Origin: JBILCM01 sp044353165
GTDB lineage: Bacteria; Bacillota; Bacilli; Paenibacillales; YIM-B00363
Length of the DNA stretch: 64,000 nucleotides
Direction of reading: 5' to 3'
NCBI GenBank assembly: GCA_044353165.1
Contig: JBILCM010000002.1
Coordinates: 1 to 64,000 of the forward strand
In this document: positions 25,346-34,577 of the stretch, piece after piece
How positions within the stretch are numbered: the stretch's first letter is position 1
Layout: every line of letters begins with the position of its first letter
The notes under the pieces: model-generated
What the model saw: the letters and a program-made list of their open reading frames with translations, nothing else
What the model was told of the DNA's origin: nothing
The model's database searches: none
Made by a program: the position numbers and the translations under genes

Positions 25346-25819
25346 CTAGTCGCTGCAGTTGTTACTTGATGACCCCACTTTTGTGCCTGTTTCAACCTGG
25401 ATTTGCTCTGACAATGTATCGTGGATAATGTTCACGATCAACTGAAGGATATAATTCAAGTCTTCTTGCGTTTGTTTGAACTGCGTAACAATTGGAAATT
25501 CATCAAGTTGGTGTTGAAGCTGATCGATCTCCTTCTCAATTTTGATCACCATGTCTTGATTTTTAAAAGTGGTTTCGAAAGCAACAATTTCTTTCTGTTT
25601 TTTCTTAATTGCTGCAATGATACGTTGAATTTCTGGATGCTCATTTACTTGCCTCTCCGCTTTACGGTAAATATCAGCTTCTTCGGATTGTCCCAACAAT
25701 TCAGCCAACTGTTTCGCCTTCGCGATGATGTCTTCGCGAATCAGTAAATCTCGTGTGTTGTAGTGTTTCATCTGATGACCACTATTGTGATGACCATCGT
25801 GCCGAAATAATGTAACCAT
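25346..25819 (-). CDS. ricA: YlbF/YmcA family regulator RicA
   Basis: 157 residues, all-helical: YNTRDLLIREDIIAKAKQLAELLGQSEEA, then a long helix (IIAAIKKKQKEIVAFE) and a C-terminal hydrophobic helix. In B. subtilis RicA (YmcA) forms a complex with RicF and RicT that carries Fe-S clusters and steers RNase Y, competence, biofilm and sporulation. It has a short His-rich N-terminal extension and a Cys near the end. It directly follows miaB, as ymcB-ymcA do in B. subtilis. GGAGAACGATGT precedes the ATG. Confidence 0.9.
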   Translation of the reverse strand: MVTLFRHDGHHNSGHQMKHYNTRDLLIREDIIAKAKQLAELLGQSEEADIYRKAERQVNEHPEIQRIIAAIKKKQKEIVAFETTFKNQDMVIKIEKEIDQLQHQLDEFPIVTQFKQTQEDLNYILQLIVNIIHDTLSEQIQVETGTKVGSSSNNCSD

Positions 25820-25836
25820 ACATCGTTCTCCTTTGC

Positions 25837-27309
25837 CTAAATGACAGCGGAAGGTTCAGAAACTTGGACCCTCTCACCTTTAATAAACCAAGTCATCGGT
25901 TCTGTTATCAATACATGAACAAACTGACCAATCCAATGTTTCTCTCCACGGAAATGTACCAGTTTATTTGTTCGTGTGCGACCCGATAGCATCTCAGGAT
26001 TCGTCTTGCTTTCACTTTCTACCAAAACTTCTACAATTTGACCTCTCATCCGTTCGTTTGCTTCCCTGCTTATTTCATTCAGCACGTCATTAAGACGATG
26101 CAATCGCTCTTTCTTTATTCCAGCTGAGATATCGTCGGCCATTGCTGCTGCAGGTGTCCCTTCACGCGGACTATATACGAATGTGAACGCCGAATCATAA
26201 CGTACCTCTCTCACAAGTGCAAGAGTATCCTGAAATTGCTCTTCCGTTTCACCTGGAAATCCAACGATGATATCCGTTGTTAATGCGACATCCGGAATGG
26301 CCTGTTTTATTTTTGCTACCAATTCCAAATATTGATCACGCGTATATTTTCGACTCATCTTCTTGAGCACTTCTGTGTTTCCAGATTGCACGGGGAGATG
26401 AATGTGTTCTACTAAATTTCCGCGTTTCGCCATCACTGCTATCAGACGATCGTCAAAATCTCTAGGGTGGGACGTTGTGAAACGAATGCGCGGGATATCA
26501 ATTTTGTGGATATCTTCCATTAAATTTCCGAACGTATATTCAATGTCGTCAAAATCTTTGCCATAGGCGTTCACATTCTGACCAAGCAGTGTGACTTCTT
26601 TAAATCCTTGTCGAGCTAAGTCCCGCACTTCAGCAATAACGTCAGACGGCCGACGGCTACGCTCCTTACCGCGGGTATAAGGTACAATACAATATGTGCA
26701 AAACTTGTCGCAGCCGTACATAATGTTAACCCAGGCTTTCATGCCTTCCCGCTTCTTCGGTAAATTCTCTACGATGTCGCCTTCCTTGGACCATACCTCG
26801 ACAACCATCTCTTTACTAAAATAAGCCTCTTGAAGGAGATGCGGCAACCGGTGAATGTTATGGGTTCCAAAAATGATGTCCACGTGCTGATACTTGGTCA
26901 TGATGCGATTGACAACACCTTCTTCCTGGGACATGCAACCGCACACACCAATAACAAGGTTCGGCCTCTCGAGTTTAAGCGACTTCAAGTGACCAAGTTC
27001 GCCAAACACCTTATCCTCTGCATTCTCACGAATTGCACACGTATTGAGCAGAATCACATCTGCTTCCTGTTTGTTGTCAACCGATTGAAACCCCATGGCT
27101 TCAAGCATACCTTGGATCGTCTCTGTGTCATGTTCATTCATCTGGCAACCATAGGTTCGAATCATATAACGCTTGTTTTCGCCGAGTTGTTTTAACTCCT
27201 GCGGAATTGTAAATTCGTATAAAATTTGCGTCTCTTCCTTGCCGCGTTGCTTCGCATCCTTATAGGAAGGGGGCTGGAAATATTGGGAATAATCCTTTGT
27301 CACAGACAT
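25837..27309 (-). CDS. miaB: tRNA-2-methylthio-N6-isopentenyladenosine synthase MiaB
   Basis: 490 residues: an N-terminal UPF0004 domain with Cys in TYGCQMNEHDTE, NTCAIREN and GVCGCMSQEE, a radical-SAM core with CDKFCTYCIVPYTRGKE, and a C-terminal TRAM domain. It adds the 2-methylthio group to i6A37 of tRNA using two Fe-S clusters. ATG 27309 is preferred, with GAGGTG 6 bases upstream; a GTG at 27318 is the longer alternative. Confidence 0.95.
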   Translation of the reverse strand: MSVTKDYSQYFQPPSYKDAKQRGKEETQILYEFTIPQELKQLGENKRYMIRTYGCQMNEHDTETIQGMLEAMGFQSVDNKQEADVILLNTCAIRENAEDKVFGELGHLKSLKLERPNLVIGVCGCMSQEEGVVNRIMTKYQHVDIIFGTHNIHRLPHLLQEAYFSKEMVVEVWSKEGDIVENLPKKREGMKAWVNIMYGCDKFCTYCIVPYTRGKERSRRPSDVIAEVRDLARQGFKEVTLLGQNVNAYGKDFDDIEYTFGNLMEDIHKIDIPRIRFTTSHPRDFDDRLIAVMAKRGNLVEHIHLPVQSGNTEVLKKMSRKYTRDQYLELVAKIKQAIPDVALTTDIIVGFPGETEEQFQDTLALVREVRYDSAFTFVYSPREGTPAAAMADDISAGIKKERLHRLNDVLNEISREANERMRGQIVEVLVESESKTNPEMLSGRTRTNKLVHFRGEKHWIGQFVHVLITEPMTWFIKGERVQVSEPSAVI

Positions 27310-27336
27310 ACTCATCACCTCAGTCAGTGATTATGA

Positions 27337-27909
27337 TTATACCACAAGAATGATGCCTTTGTCGCCGTTTTGAATTGCTGCCGCATTCGCCTCATCCGTG
27401 TCAATGTGCATATCAAGCGCATAATGTTCAGATACTCTACAGACGACATGGTGAAATGTAACACTACGCATTCCCTCAATTTTCACTTGCACAATTTGCT
27501 GATCTTGAATTTGCATTACCTCAGCATCCTTTGTGTGCAAATGGATATGTCTTGCTGCAATGATTACCCCGCGTTCGAGTTGTACTTCCCCAGAAGGCCC
27601 TTGTAAGCGAACACCAGGTGTTTCCTCAATATGGCCTGACAATCGGACAGGCGGATTGATCCCCAAAGTAAAAGCGTCGGTGCGGGAAATTTCCAATTGT
27701 GTATCCCCCCGCGACGGACCAAGAACTCTTACATGCTCAAAACAACCTTTAGGACCAATAACTTGTACCGTCTCTTGCGCAGCAAATTGATTCGGTTGGG
27801 AGAGCGCTTTGAGCGAGTGAAGTTGATATCCTACGCCGAAAAGTTGTGTCATGTGATTCGCTGATAAATGAATGTGTCTTGCGGAAATATGGATCGGAAC
27901 TTCATACAT
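27337..27909 (-). CDS. phosphate acyltransferase, PduL type
   Basis: 190 residues. Two His-rich PduL motifs, SARHIHLS near the N-terminus and AARHIHLHTKDAE in the second half, match the two zinc-binding beta-barrel repeats of PduL phosphotransacylases (acyl-CoA + Pi to acyl-phosphate + CoA). ATG 27909 has AAGGAGGT 7 bases upstream. There are no microcompartment genes here, and no shell-targeting N-terminal helix; it may replace or support Pta, linking acetyl-CoA made by the neighbouring 2-oxoacid oxidoreductase to acetyl-phosphate. A hairpin separates it from korB. Confidence 0.88.
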   Translation of the reverse strand: MYEVPIHISARHIHLSANHMTQLFGVGYQLHSLKALSQPNQFAAQETVQVIGPKGCFEHVRVLGPSRGDTQLEISRTDAFTLGINPPVRLSGHIEETPGVRLQGPSGEVQLERGVIIAARHIHLHTKDAEVMQIQDQQIVQVKIEGMRSVTFHHVVCRVSEHYALDMHIDTDEANAAAIQNGDKGIILVV

Positions 27910-27961
27910 GGGTGTTACCTCCTTGTGTACTCTTAATCCCAATTATTCCTCAGACATAGAA

Positions 27962-27990
27962 CAGGCATACGGTAAAAGACCGTATGCCTG
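27962..27990 (-). terminator. hairpin after korB
   Basis: A perfect 12-bp stem, CAGGCATACGGT with ACCGTATGCCTG and a 5-base loop; only a weak T run follows on the minus strand. Confidence 0.65.
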
Positions 27991-28005
27991 AAATTGCTGA
28001 GATGA

Positions 28006-28872
28006 TTAGCGGAATTCGGCTACCAATTTGTCAAATTGCTCGGACGTCAACCGGATATCCTGAGTAGCAAGTCCTTCAGGCTTGAAACCCTTCACCAATT
28101 CCTCATATGGTTTTTTCGATTTGTCTTGATAAATTAAGCCACACAACATACTGTTGGTCTCCATAATTTTTGTCATAGCCATAATGCGATTGGATGAATC
28201 ATATTCCGTCTGCTCATCAAGGTCTACAATATGTTCTTTAAACCAATCGTAAGTGTTAATTTTGTTGAATGTAACACATGGACTAAACACATTAATAATA
28301 GAGAATCCTTCATGTTTGATGCCTTCTTCAATCAGATAGGTGAGTTGCTTCAGATTGCTTGAGAACGATTGTGCCACGAATGTAGCACCCGCTGACAATG
28401 CGATTTCCAAAGGACTAAGTACGCCTTCAATTGAACCCTCGGGTGTCGACTTCGTCTTAAACCCTTCCGCGCTTCGCGGTGAGGTTTGACCTTTCGTCAA
28501 GCCATAAATTTGATTGTCCATTACAATATATGTGATGTTCATATTGCGGCGAATGGCATGCACGGTATGACCTAAACCAATTGCAAAACCATCCCCGTCA
28601 CCACCTGAAGCAATGACCGTCAAATCCCTGTTTGCCATTTTTACACCTTGGGCAATAGGCAGAGCACGTCCGTGAATGCCATGGAAACCATATGAATTAA
28701 TATAACCTGAAATTCTACCCGAACACCCAATTCCCGAGATCACTGCAAGTTTTTCAGGCTTTAAATTTACATTAGCTGCCGCGCGTTGTATGGCAGCTTG
28801 CACAGAAAAATCACCGCAACCTGGGCACCAATTCGGCTTTATATTGTTTCGAAAATCTTTGAATGTTGCCAT
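28006..28872 (-). CDS. korB: 2-oxoacid:ferredoxin oxidoreductase, beta subunit
   Basis: 288 residues. The thiamine-pyrophosphate domain has NWCPGCGDFSVQAA, GIGCSGRISGY and the GDGDGFAIGLGH metal/TPP motif. With the alpha subunit it oxidises 2-oxoglutarate or pyruvate to the acyl-CoA and reduces ferredoxin. It lies 3 bases after korA, so translation is coupled. Whether the substrate is 2-oxoglutarate or pyruvate cannot be read. Confidence 0.92.
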   Translation of the reverse strand: MATFKDFRNNIKPNWCPGCGDFSVQAAIQRAAANVNLKPEKLAVISGIGCSGRISGYINSYGFHGIHGRALPIAQGVKMANRDLTVIASGGDGDGFAIGLGHTVHAIRRNMNITYIVMDNQIYGLTKGQTSPRSAEGFKTKSTPEGSIEGVLSPLEIALSAGATFVAQSFSSNLKQLTYLIEEGIKHEGFSIINVFSPCVTFNKINTYDWFKEHIVDLDEQTEYDSSNRIMAMTKIMETNSMLCGLIYQDKSKKPYEELVKGFKPEGLATQDIRLTSEQFDKLVAEFR

Positions 28873-28875
28873 AAT

Positions 28876-30612
28876 TTAAACCAACTCCTTGCTACCGGAA
28901 TAAATATCAGAAGGCAGGAATGGTGTTCCATCGTATTTCAAGAAGTTTTTAATCTTGTCCATACATCCTGCATGCAATTTAATTTGATCTGCCAGTTGTC
29001 CTGTCGCATTGTTCTCCACGACCATGACTACTTTCGCCTGCTCGATATAAGGCCTCACCATTTCAGTAGGGAATGGGAAGATTTGGCGAATGGTCATATG
29101 ATTCGTTCGTATGCCTTCTCGATCAAGTCGAGAACGTGCTTCGTCGATTGTACCGCCAAGTGAACTCATTCCTACAATGAGAATGTCTGGATTTTGATGG
29201 GGGGAATCGATATGAATTGGATTCGTGATCCTCACACTTTGGAGTTTCGACAATCTTTTGTCCATCATTTTTTTGCGGTTTTTAGGACTTTCCGAAGGTC
29301 TTCCCTCTTCATCATGTTCAACACCTGTCACATGATGCAATCCGTTCAAATTTCCCGGAATTACACGTGGGGAAATGCCATCATCGCTGAATTGGTACCG
29401 TTTAAATAACTGATTTTCAGGTAATGGAGGTAAATCCCCCTCAATTAATGCGCCTCTGTCAATCACAACTTTATTAAAATCAAGTGCATCTGCGGTCTGC
29501 TTCCCTAAGGAAAGTTGCAAGTCAGTTACAAGAATAACTGGACATTGGAATTTCTCTGCAAGATTGAATGCCTCCACGGTATCATAAAAACATTCTTCAA
29601 CCGTGCTCGGAGCAATGACAATTTTCGGTATTTCGCCATGTGAAGCATAAATCATTGCATTGATATCACTTTGTTCCTGTTTGGTCGGCAATCCCGTTGA
29701 AGGTCCACCGCGTTGCGTGTCAACAATGACTACGGGGGTTTCGGTCATGCCTGCCAAGCCAATCGCTTCTACCATCAATGACAAACCAGGACCCGCAGAT
29801 GCAGTCAAAGAACGGACACCCGCATAATTCGCACCAATCGCCATCGTCACTGCTGAAATTTCGTCTTCTGTTTGAATTACTGTACCCCCGAACTTCGGAA
29901 GCTTCTTCACAAGATATTCCATAATTTCAGAAGCAGGTGTAATGGGATAAGCTGGCATAAAGCGACAACCTGCTGCAACTGCCCCTAAACCTATTGCATC
30001 GTTGCCAATCATGAATAGCTTCGATTGCCCATCGGATGGCTCCAGTTCGAAGTTTTTCAATGATCCTCCTGCCTGTTGTAATACAAATTCCGCTCCGCGT
30101 CGCACAGCTTCAATGTTCTTCTCAACTATAGCAGGTCCTTTACGGCCAAATTCTTCTTCAACCGCTTTATTAAACACTTCCAAGGGGAGTCCAAGCAATG
30201 CCCATGAAGCACCTGATGCTACCATGTTTTTAAAAAGCGACGTTCCAAGTTCCTCTGCAATGGCAGTAATAGGAACTGCAAACAACTTTGCATCGACCCC
30301 AGAAGGAATAGATGGATTGAATTTGGCATCCGCTACAATTACACCGCCGTCACGCAATTCGTGTGCATTCAAGTCAATCGTTTCTTGGTCAAATGCAACC
30401 AAGATTTCAAGATCGTCCGAAATTGCGCGTATCGGTTGCACGGAAATACGAATTTTGTTATTCGTATGTCCTCCCTTAATTCTTGAAGAAAAATGTCTAT
30501 ACCCATAAAGATAATATCCAAGACGGTTTAACGCTGTCGAGAAAATGCGGTCGGTACTTTCGACACCTTCACCTTGTTGTCCGCCGATTTTCCATGACAA
30601 TTGACTAATCAA
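28876..30612 (-). CDS. korA: 2-oxoacid:ferredoxin oxidoreductase, fused gamma-alpha subunit
   Basis: About 578 residues: an N-terminal gamma domain (ISQLSWKIGGQQGEGVES) fused to the alpha pyrimidine-binding domain (GNDAIGLGAVAAGCRFMPAYPITPASEIMEYL; TASAGPGLSLMVEAIGLAGM). TTG 30612 is chosen: GAAGGAG lies 8 bases upstream and homologues begin (M)ISQLSWK; a longer ATG frame at 30636 has no site. A sigma-A-like promoter lies at 30716-30744. Confidence 0.9.
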   Translation of the reverse strand: MISQLSWKIGGQQGEGVESTDRIFSTALNRLGYYLYGYRHFSSRIKGGHTNNKIRISVQPIRAISDDLEILVAFDQETIDLNAHELRDGGVIVADAKFNPSIPSGVDAKLFAVPITAIAEELGTSLFKNMVASGASWALLGLPLEVFNKAVEEEFGRKGPAIVEKNIEAVRRGAEFVLQQAGGSLKNFELEPSDGQSKLFMIGNDAIGLGAVAAGCRFMPAYPITPASEIMEYLVKKLPKFGGTVIQTEDEISAVTMAIGANYAGVRSLTASAGPGLSLMVEAIGLAGMTETPVVIVDTQRGGPSTGLPTKQEQSDINAMIYASHGEIPKIVIAPSTVEECFYDTVEAFNLAEKFQCPVILVTDLQLSLGKQTADALDFNKVVIDRGALIEGDLPPLPENQLFKRYQFSDDGISPRVIPGNLNGLHHVTGVEHDEEGRPSESPKNRKKMMDKRLSKLQSVRITNPIHIDSPHQNPDILIVGMSSLGGTIDEARSRLDREGIRTNHMTIRQIFPFPTEMVRPYIEQAKVVMVVENNATGQLADQIKLHAGCMDKIKNFLKYDGTPFLPSDIYSGSKELV

Positions 30613-30715
30613 AACATTCACTCCTTCAAAGGCCATTCATCGTATGAATCTTTTTTACATGTTAAGTTTATGTTATCGTTTTCAGGAAAGCAAGAGAGGT
30701 GACGCATCTCAAAGT

Positions 30716-30744
30716 ATAGTATTTTTCGATTATTTTCATATCAA
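30716..30744 (-). promoter_or_regulatory. sigma-A-type promoter of korAB
   Basis: On the minus strand, TTGATA (30739-30744) and TACTAT (30716-30721) with a 17-bp spacer, about 100 bp before the korA start. Confidence 0.6.
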
Positions 30745-30755
30745 TATTAGAACAA

Positions 30756-31712
30756 TCACCGTCGCGTCCTGGAAGGTAAGTGAGTTCTATAATAGGATGC
30801 CCAATTCTGGGACAAGAAGCCCTTTATTTCGTCTGATCGATACCTTTTTACCAATTCATCCATAAGACAATCATAATGACTCGTATTTTCCAAACCCACA
30901 ATCCGTGCTGTAATACCATCAAAATCTGAAGCAAACCCCACAGAATCTACACCGCCTAAGCTGCAAACATGATCAAGGTGGTTCAAAATATCAGCTATCG
31001 TTGCGTTCTTCCCATCATTTCTCAAAAAATGGGGTACGAATGTAATTCCAATTCTCCCACCACTGCGGATGATGTACCTTGCTTGTTCATCCGTTAGGTT
31101 TCTGGGATGATTGCATTTCGCACGTAAATTCGAATGAGATGCAATAAATGGTTGTTTCGTGAGACCCGTTAGCTCCCAGAACCCTCTTTCTGATAAATGA
31201 GATACATCTATTGGCAATCGAATCTGATCACACTCTGCAATGAATTGCTTTCCTCTGCTTGTAAAACCAGCACTGCGTCGTTCACCAACACCATCTGCCA
31301 CCCAATTGGTATTGTTCCATGTTAATCCTAATGTTCGCACGCCAAGTTGGTAAGCCAATCGAAAATATGTAAAATTACTTTCCAAACCATCAGCACCTTC
31401 TAAGGTAAGTAATGCGCCAATGCGATGATCCGCACTTTGAATTAATTCATCCAGGTCCTCAACGCTCTGGATGGGTAGCAACTGGGGGTGAGCAGCAATC
31501 AGCCGGTAAAATATGTCAATACATAACAGGACAGCTTCAAACGGTCTACCCCTCCAGTTTTCAGGGATATAGATCGCAAAAGCTTGAAGTTGAACGCCGC
31601 CTTTGGTTAAATTTTTCAATGAAACATCCAATCTTGTGTCTTCTTCAAATCTAATGGATTCATCGATCAATAATTTACTAAGAACGTCACAATGCAAATC
31701 CCATATTTTCAT
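30756..31712 (-). CDS. M19 family (membrane/renal) dipeptidase
   Basis: 318 residues. Zinc motif HxD is in WDLHCDVLSKL at the start; LTLEGADGLESN, the LGLTWNNTNWVADG segment and the DVSHLSERGF and ASHSNLRAKCNHPRNL motifs are typical. Family members cleave dipeptides, including D-amino-acid or modified ones. No signal peptide is seen. It lies downstream of spoVS, after a terminator, with GGGTAAGGGT before the ATG. Confidence 0.92.
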   Translation of the reverse strand: MKIWDLHCDVLSKLLIDESIRFEEDTRLDVSLKNLTKGGVQLQAFAIYIPENWRGRPFEAVLLCIDIFYRLIAAHPQLLPIQSVEDLDELIQSADHRIGALLTLEGADGLESNFTYFRLAYQLGVRTLGLTWNNTNWVADGVGERRSAGFTSRGKQFIAECDQIRLPIDVSHLSERGFWELTGLTKQPFIASHSNLRAKCNHPRNLTDEQARYIIRSGGRIGITFVPHFLRNDGKNATIADILNHLDHVCSLGGVDSVGFASDFDGITARIVGLENTSHYDCLMDELVKRYRSDEIKGFLSQNWASYYRTHLPSRTRR

Positions 31713-31737
31713 ACCCTTACCCCTCTCCTATACAACA

Positions 31738-31786
31738 AAAATACCCCTACTTATCAGCAGGAGATTATTCTTCCTGCTTACAGTAG
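31738..31786 (-). terminator. intrinsic terminator after spoVS
   Basis: AGCAGGA and TCCTGCT form the inner stem and CTACT/AGTAG the outer stem across 31747-31786; a short T run follows on the minus strand. Confidence 0.6.
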
Positions 31787-31806
31787 AGGTTAACGTCACC
31801 TTTGAA

Positions 31807-32067
31807 TCACCTGGGTTCCACAATTAACTTAATGGCCGTCCGTTCTTCACCATCGATCTTTATTTCAGTAAACGCTGGTATGCAAATTAAATCCACGCCG
31901 CTTGGCGCAACAAAGCCTCTGGCAATCGCAATAGCCTTGATGGATTGATTTATGGCTCCTGCGCCAATCGCTTGCAACTCTGCAGCTCCCCGCTCGCGCA
32001 GTACCCCTGCCAAAGCGCCAGCCACCGAATTCGGGTTCGATTTTGCTGATACTTTTAAGACCTCCAT
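31807..32067 (-). CDS. spoVS: stage V sporulation protein S
   Basis: 86 residues, the usual length: MEVLKVSAKSNPNSVAGALAG, the AIGAGAINQSIKAIAIARGF motif and EERTAIKLIVEP. SpoVS is an Alba-like protein needed for late sporulation and conserved in spore formers and some others. GAGGAGG precedes the ATG. A sigma-H-like promoter is at 32121-32148, fitting its known control in B. subtilis. Confidence 0.96.
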   Translation of the reverse strand: MEVLKVSAKSNPNSVAGALAGVLRERGAAELQAIGAGAINQSIKAIAIARGFVAPSGVDLICIPAFTEIKIDGEERTAIKLIVEPR

Positions 32068-32120
32068 GAATTGGACCTCCTCGGGAAAGCTTCATTCATC
32101 ACCCGTATGTATGTATATTT

Positions 32121-32148
32121 ATTCAAGCGGGCAAAGAAACATTCCACC
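32121..32148 (-). promoter_or_regulatory. candidate sigma-H promoter of spoVS
   Basis: On the minus strand, GGTGGAATG (32140-32148) and CTTGAAT (32121-32127) with a 12-bp spacer. The sigma-H consensus is RNAGGAWWW, 11-12 bp, RNNGAAT. The first box misses at the third and last positions and the second at the first. Confidence 0.5.
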
Positions 32149-32152
32149 TCGG

Positions 32153-32941
32153 TCATGACATGCGAAACTCGTCTTCATACAAACGAATAAGTCGAATGGA
32201 GTGCGATCTTCCCGTTGTTTCATTAATTTCCAACAAAACTGCATGAAATTGATATTTCCCATCATCAGCTACGAAGCGACTAGGTAATTGGGTCCGGAAT
32301 TTACGAATGATCGATTCACGTTCCATGCCAAGAATTCCTTCGCGAGAGCCTGTCATGCCTACATCGGTCACATATGCTGTCCCTTTTGGCATGATTTGTT
32401 CATCGTTTGTCTGCACATGTGTGTGCGTTCCCAATACGGCTGAAACTTGACCATCCATATACCAGGCCATAGCTAATTTCTCGGATGTTGCTTCCGCATG
32501 AAGATCAACGATGACTGCTTTTGTTTTTTTGTTTGCTAGCATACTTTCTAAGGTCTGGAATGGACAATCAAGCGGCGGCATGAATGTGCGTCCCATAAGA
32601 TTAATAACCATCAATTCTTTACTACCTGACTTTATAGTGACCGTGCCACGACCGGGAGTTCCTACAGGGTAATTCGCAGGTCGAATTAATCGAGTTTCAT
32701 GATCAATGAAATCAAAAATTTCTTTGTTGTCCCACGTATGGTTTCCCATCGTAATCGCGTGAACACCCAGATCAAAAAATTCATTCGCTATGGCTCGTGT
32801 GATTCCTTTACCTCCTGCCGCATTCTCTCCATTCACGAGAATGAAATCAGGTCTATGGGTTTGTTTTAAAACGGGCAAATTTTCACGAAGAGCACGGCGT
32901 CCCGAAGCGCCAACAATGTCTCCAACAAATAAAACTTTCAT
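32153..32941 (-). CDS. ymdB: YmdB family metallophosphoesterase
   Basis: 262 residues of the calcineurin-like fold: VLFVGDIVGASGRRAL, NGENAAGGKG, MGNHTWDNKEIF, DLHAEATSEK, GTHTHVQTND and TDVGMTGS carry the metal ligands. In B. subtilis YmdB hydrolyses 2',3'-cyclic nucleotides and controls biofilm and motility genes. ATG 32941 follows GGGTGAG by 5 bases. It lies downstream of rny, as in B. subtilis, but a terminator hairpin separates them. Confidence 0.94.
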   Translation of the reverse strand: MKVLFVGDIVGASGRRALRENLPVLKQTHRPDFILVNGENAAGGKGITRAIANEFFDLGVHAITMGNHTWDNKEIFDFIDHETRLIRPANYPVGTPGRGTVTIKSGSKELMVINLMGRTFMPPLDCPFQTLESMLANKKTKAVIVDLHAEATSEKLAMAWYMDGQVSAVLGTHTHVQTNDEQIMPKGTAYVTDVGMTGSREGILGMERESIIRKFRTQLPSRFVADDGKYQFHAVLLEINETTGRSHSIRLIRLYEDEFRMS

Positions 32942-32977
32942 CTTCACTCACCCAATCTCATGTCTTGAAACAATATA

Positions 32978-33007
32978 GAAAAGTGGCTTGAATCAAGCCA
33001 CTTTTCG
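32978..33007 (-). terminator. intrinsic terminator between rny and ymdB
   Basis: A near-perfect stem AAAAGTGGCTTGA with TCAAGCCACTTTT around 32979-33006; the arm itself supplies the T run on the minus strand. Confidence 0.85.
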
Positions 33008-33009
33008 TT

Positions 33010-34557
33010 CTATTTCGCATATTCAACTGCTCTGGTTTCCCGTATGACGGTAACTTTGATATGCCCAGGATAATCCAATTCGTTCTCAATCTTCTTCGTG
33101 ATGTCTCTTGCCAGACGGAAAGCATCGGTATCATCAATTCGTTCAGGCTGGACCATGACACGAATTTCTCGGCCAGCTTGAATCGCATATGATTTGTCAA
33201 CACCTTCGAACGATTCTGATATTTCTTCCAGTCGTTGCAAACGTTTGATATAAGTTTCTAACGTTTCCCTGCGCGCTCCAGGACGAGCAGCAGACAAAGC
33301 ATCAGCTGCACCCACCAACATCGCTATTACAGAAGTGGCTTCTGTATCGCCATGGTGTGATGCAATACTATTGATAACGACAGGATGCTCTTTGTATTTT
33401 TTTCCTATTTCTACACCAATTTCTACATGTGATCCTTCAATTTCATGATCCAATGCTTTGCCAATGTCATGAAGTAACCCTGCTCGTTTCGCTAAGGTGA
33501 TATCTTCGCCTAATTCTCCAGCCATTAAACCAGTCAAATAAGCAACTTCCATTGAATGTTTAAGCACATTCTGACCATAGCTTGTACGAAACTTCAAGCG
33601 CCCCATAATTTTGATCAAATCCGGATGAAGACCATGAACACCAACTTCGAACGAGGCTTGTTCTCCGTATTCTCTTATACGCTCATCCACTTCCTTGCGC
33701 GATTTTTCAACCATCTCTTCAATTCGCGCGGGATGAATACGGCCATCGGCAACGAGCTTTTCTAAAGCATTACGAGCAATTTCTCTGCGAATCGGATCAA
33801 ATCCAGACAAAATAACGGCTTCCGGCGTGTCATCGATAATTAAATCAATTCCAGTAAGTGTCTCTAAAGCCCGAATGTTTCGTCCTTCACGTCCAATAAT
33901 TCGACCTTTCATCTCTTCGTTGGGCAATGAAACTACAGAAACTGTTGTCTCAGCAACATGATCTGCAGCGCAACGTTGAACCGCCAAAGTGATGATCTCA
34001 CGGGCTTTCTTGTCTGCTTCTTCTTTCGCTTGCTGTTCAATTTCTTTGATGAGTTGAGAAGTTTCGAGTCGAACTTCACTCTCTACATTGCTCAGAATGA
34101 TTTGTTTCGCATCTTCTGTAGACAAGCCCGATATGCGCTCTAACTCTTCTACTTGCTTGCGGTAAAGAAGATCAATCTGCTGTTGCGTCTCTTCGATTCG
34201 CTTCTCCTTATTGGCAAGCTGCTCTTCCTTACGTTCGAGGGAATCTAGTTTCTTATCCAGCGTTTCCTCTTTCTGCTGTAACCTCCGCTCCAGACGTTGC
34301 GTCTCATTCCGACGTTCACGAATGTCTCGTTCGGCCTCAGTGCGAAATTTATGAATCTCATCTTTCGCCTCCAAGATCGTTTCTTTTCTGAGCGCTTCGG
34401 CTTCTTTCGAAGCACTATCTACAATGTTTCGAGCCGCTTCTTCTGCGCTTGAAATTTTGGCTTCGGCAAAGGACTTCCGAATAAAATAACCGATCCCTAA
34501 GCATGCTGCGCCAACAACGAGTGCGATGATCAATGTGATCCACCATTGTGGATTCAT
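33010..34557 (-). CDS. rny: ribonuclease Y
   Basis: 515 residues: an N-terminal membrane segment (ITLIIALVVGAACLGIGYFI), a long coiled coil, a KH domain (GRIIGREGRNIRALETLTG) and an HD domain (RAGLLHDIGKALDHE). RNase Y starts mRNA decay at the membrane with PNPase and RNase J, also encoded here. ATG 34557 follows GGGAGGTGA; a longer in-frame start at 34584 lies before that site. A sigma-A promoter and a leader hairpin precede it. RicA, encoded upstream, is one of its known regulators. Confidence 0.96.
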   Translation of the reverse strand: MNPQWWITLIIALVVGAACLGIGYFIRKSFAEAKISSAEEAARNIVDSASKEAEALRKETILEAKDEIHKFRTEAERDIRERRNETQRLERRLQQKEETLDKKLDSLERKEEQLANKEKRIEETQQQIDLLYRKQVEELERISGLSTEDAKQIILSNVESEVRLETSQLIKEIEQQAKEEADKKAREIITLAVQRCAADHVAETTVSVVSLPNEEMKGRIIGREGRNIRALETLTGIDLIIDDTPEAVILSGFDPIRREIARNALEKLVADGRIHPARIEEMVEKSRKEVDERIREYGEQASFEVGVHGLHPDLIKIMGRLKFRTSYGQNVLKHSMEVAYLTGLMAGELGEDITLAKRAGLLHDIGKALDHEIEGSHVEIGVEIGKKYKEHPVVINSIASHHGDTEATSVIAMLVGAADALSAARPGARRETLETYIKRLQRLEEISESFEGVDKSYAIQAGREIRVMVQPERIDDTDAFRLARDITKKIENELDYPGHIKVTVIRETRAVEYAK

Positions 34558-34577
34558 CAGGTTCACCTCCCCGCTGC

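Noticed and set aside
30002..30508. 168-residue plus-strand frame opposite korA
   Set aside because: It mirrors the conserved gamma domain of korA and lacks start signals.
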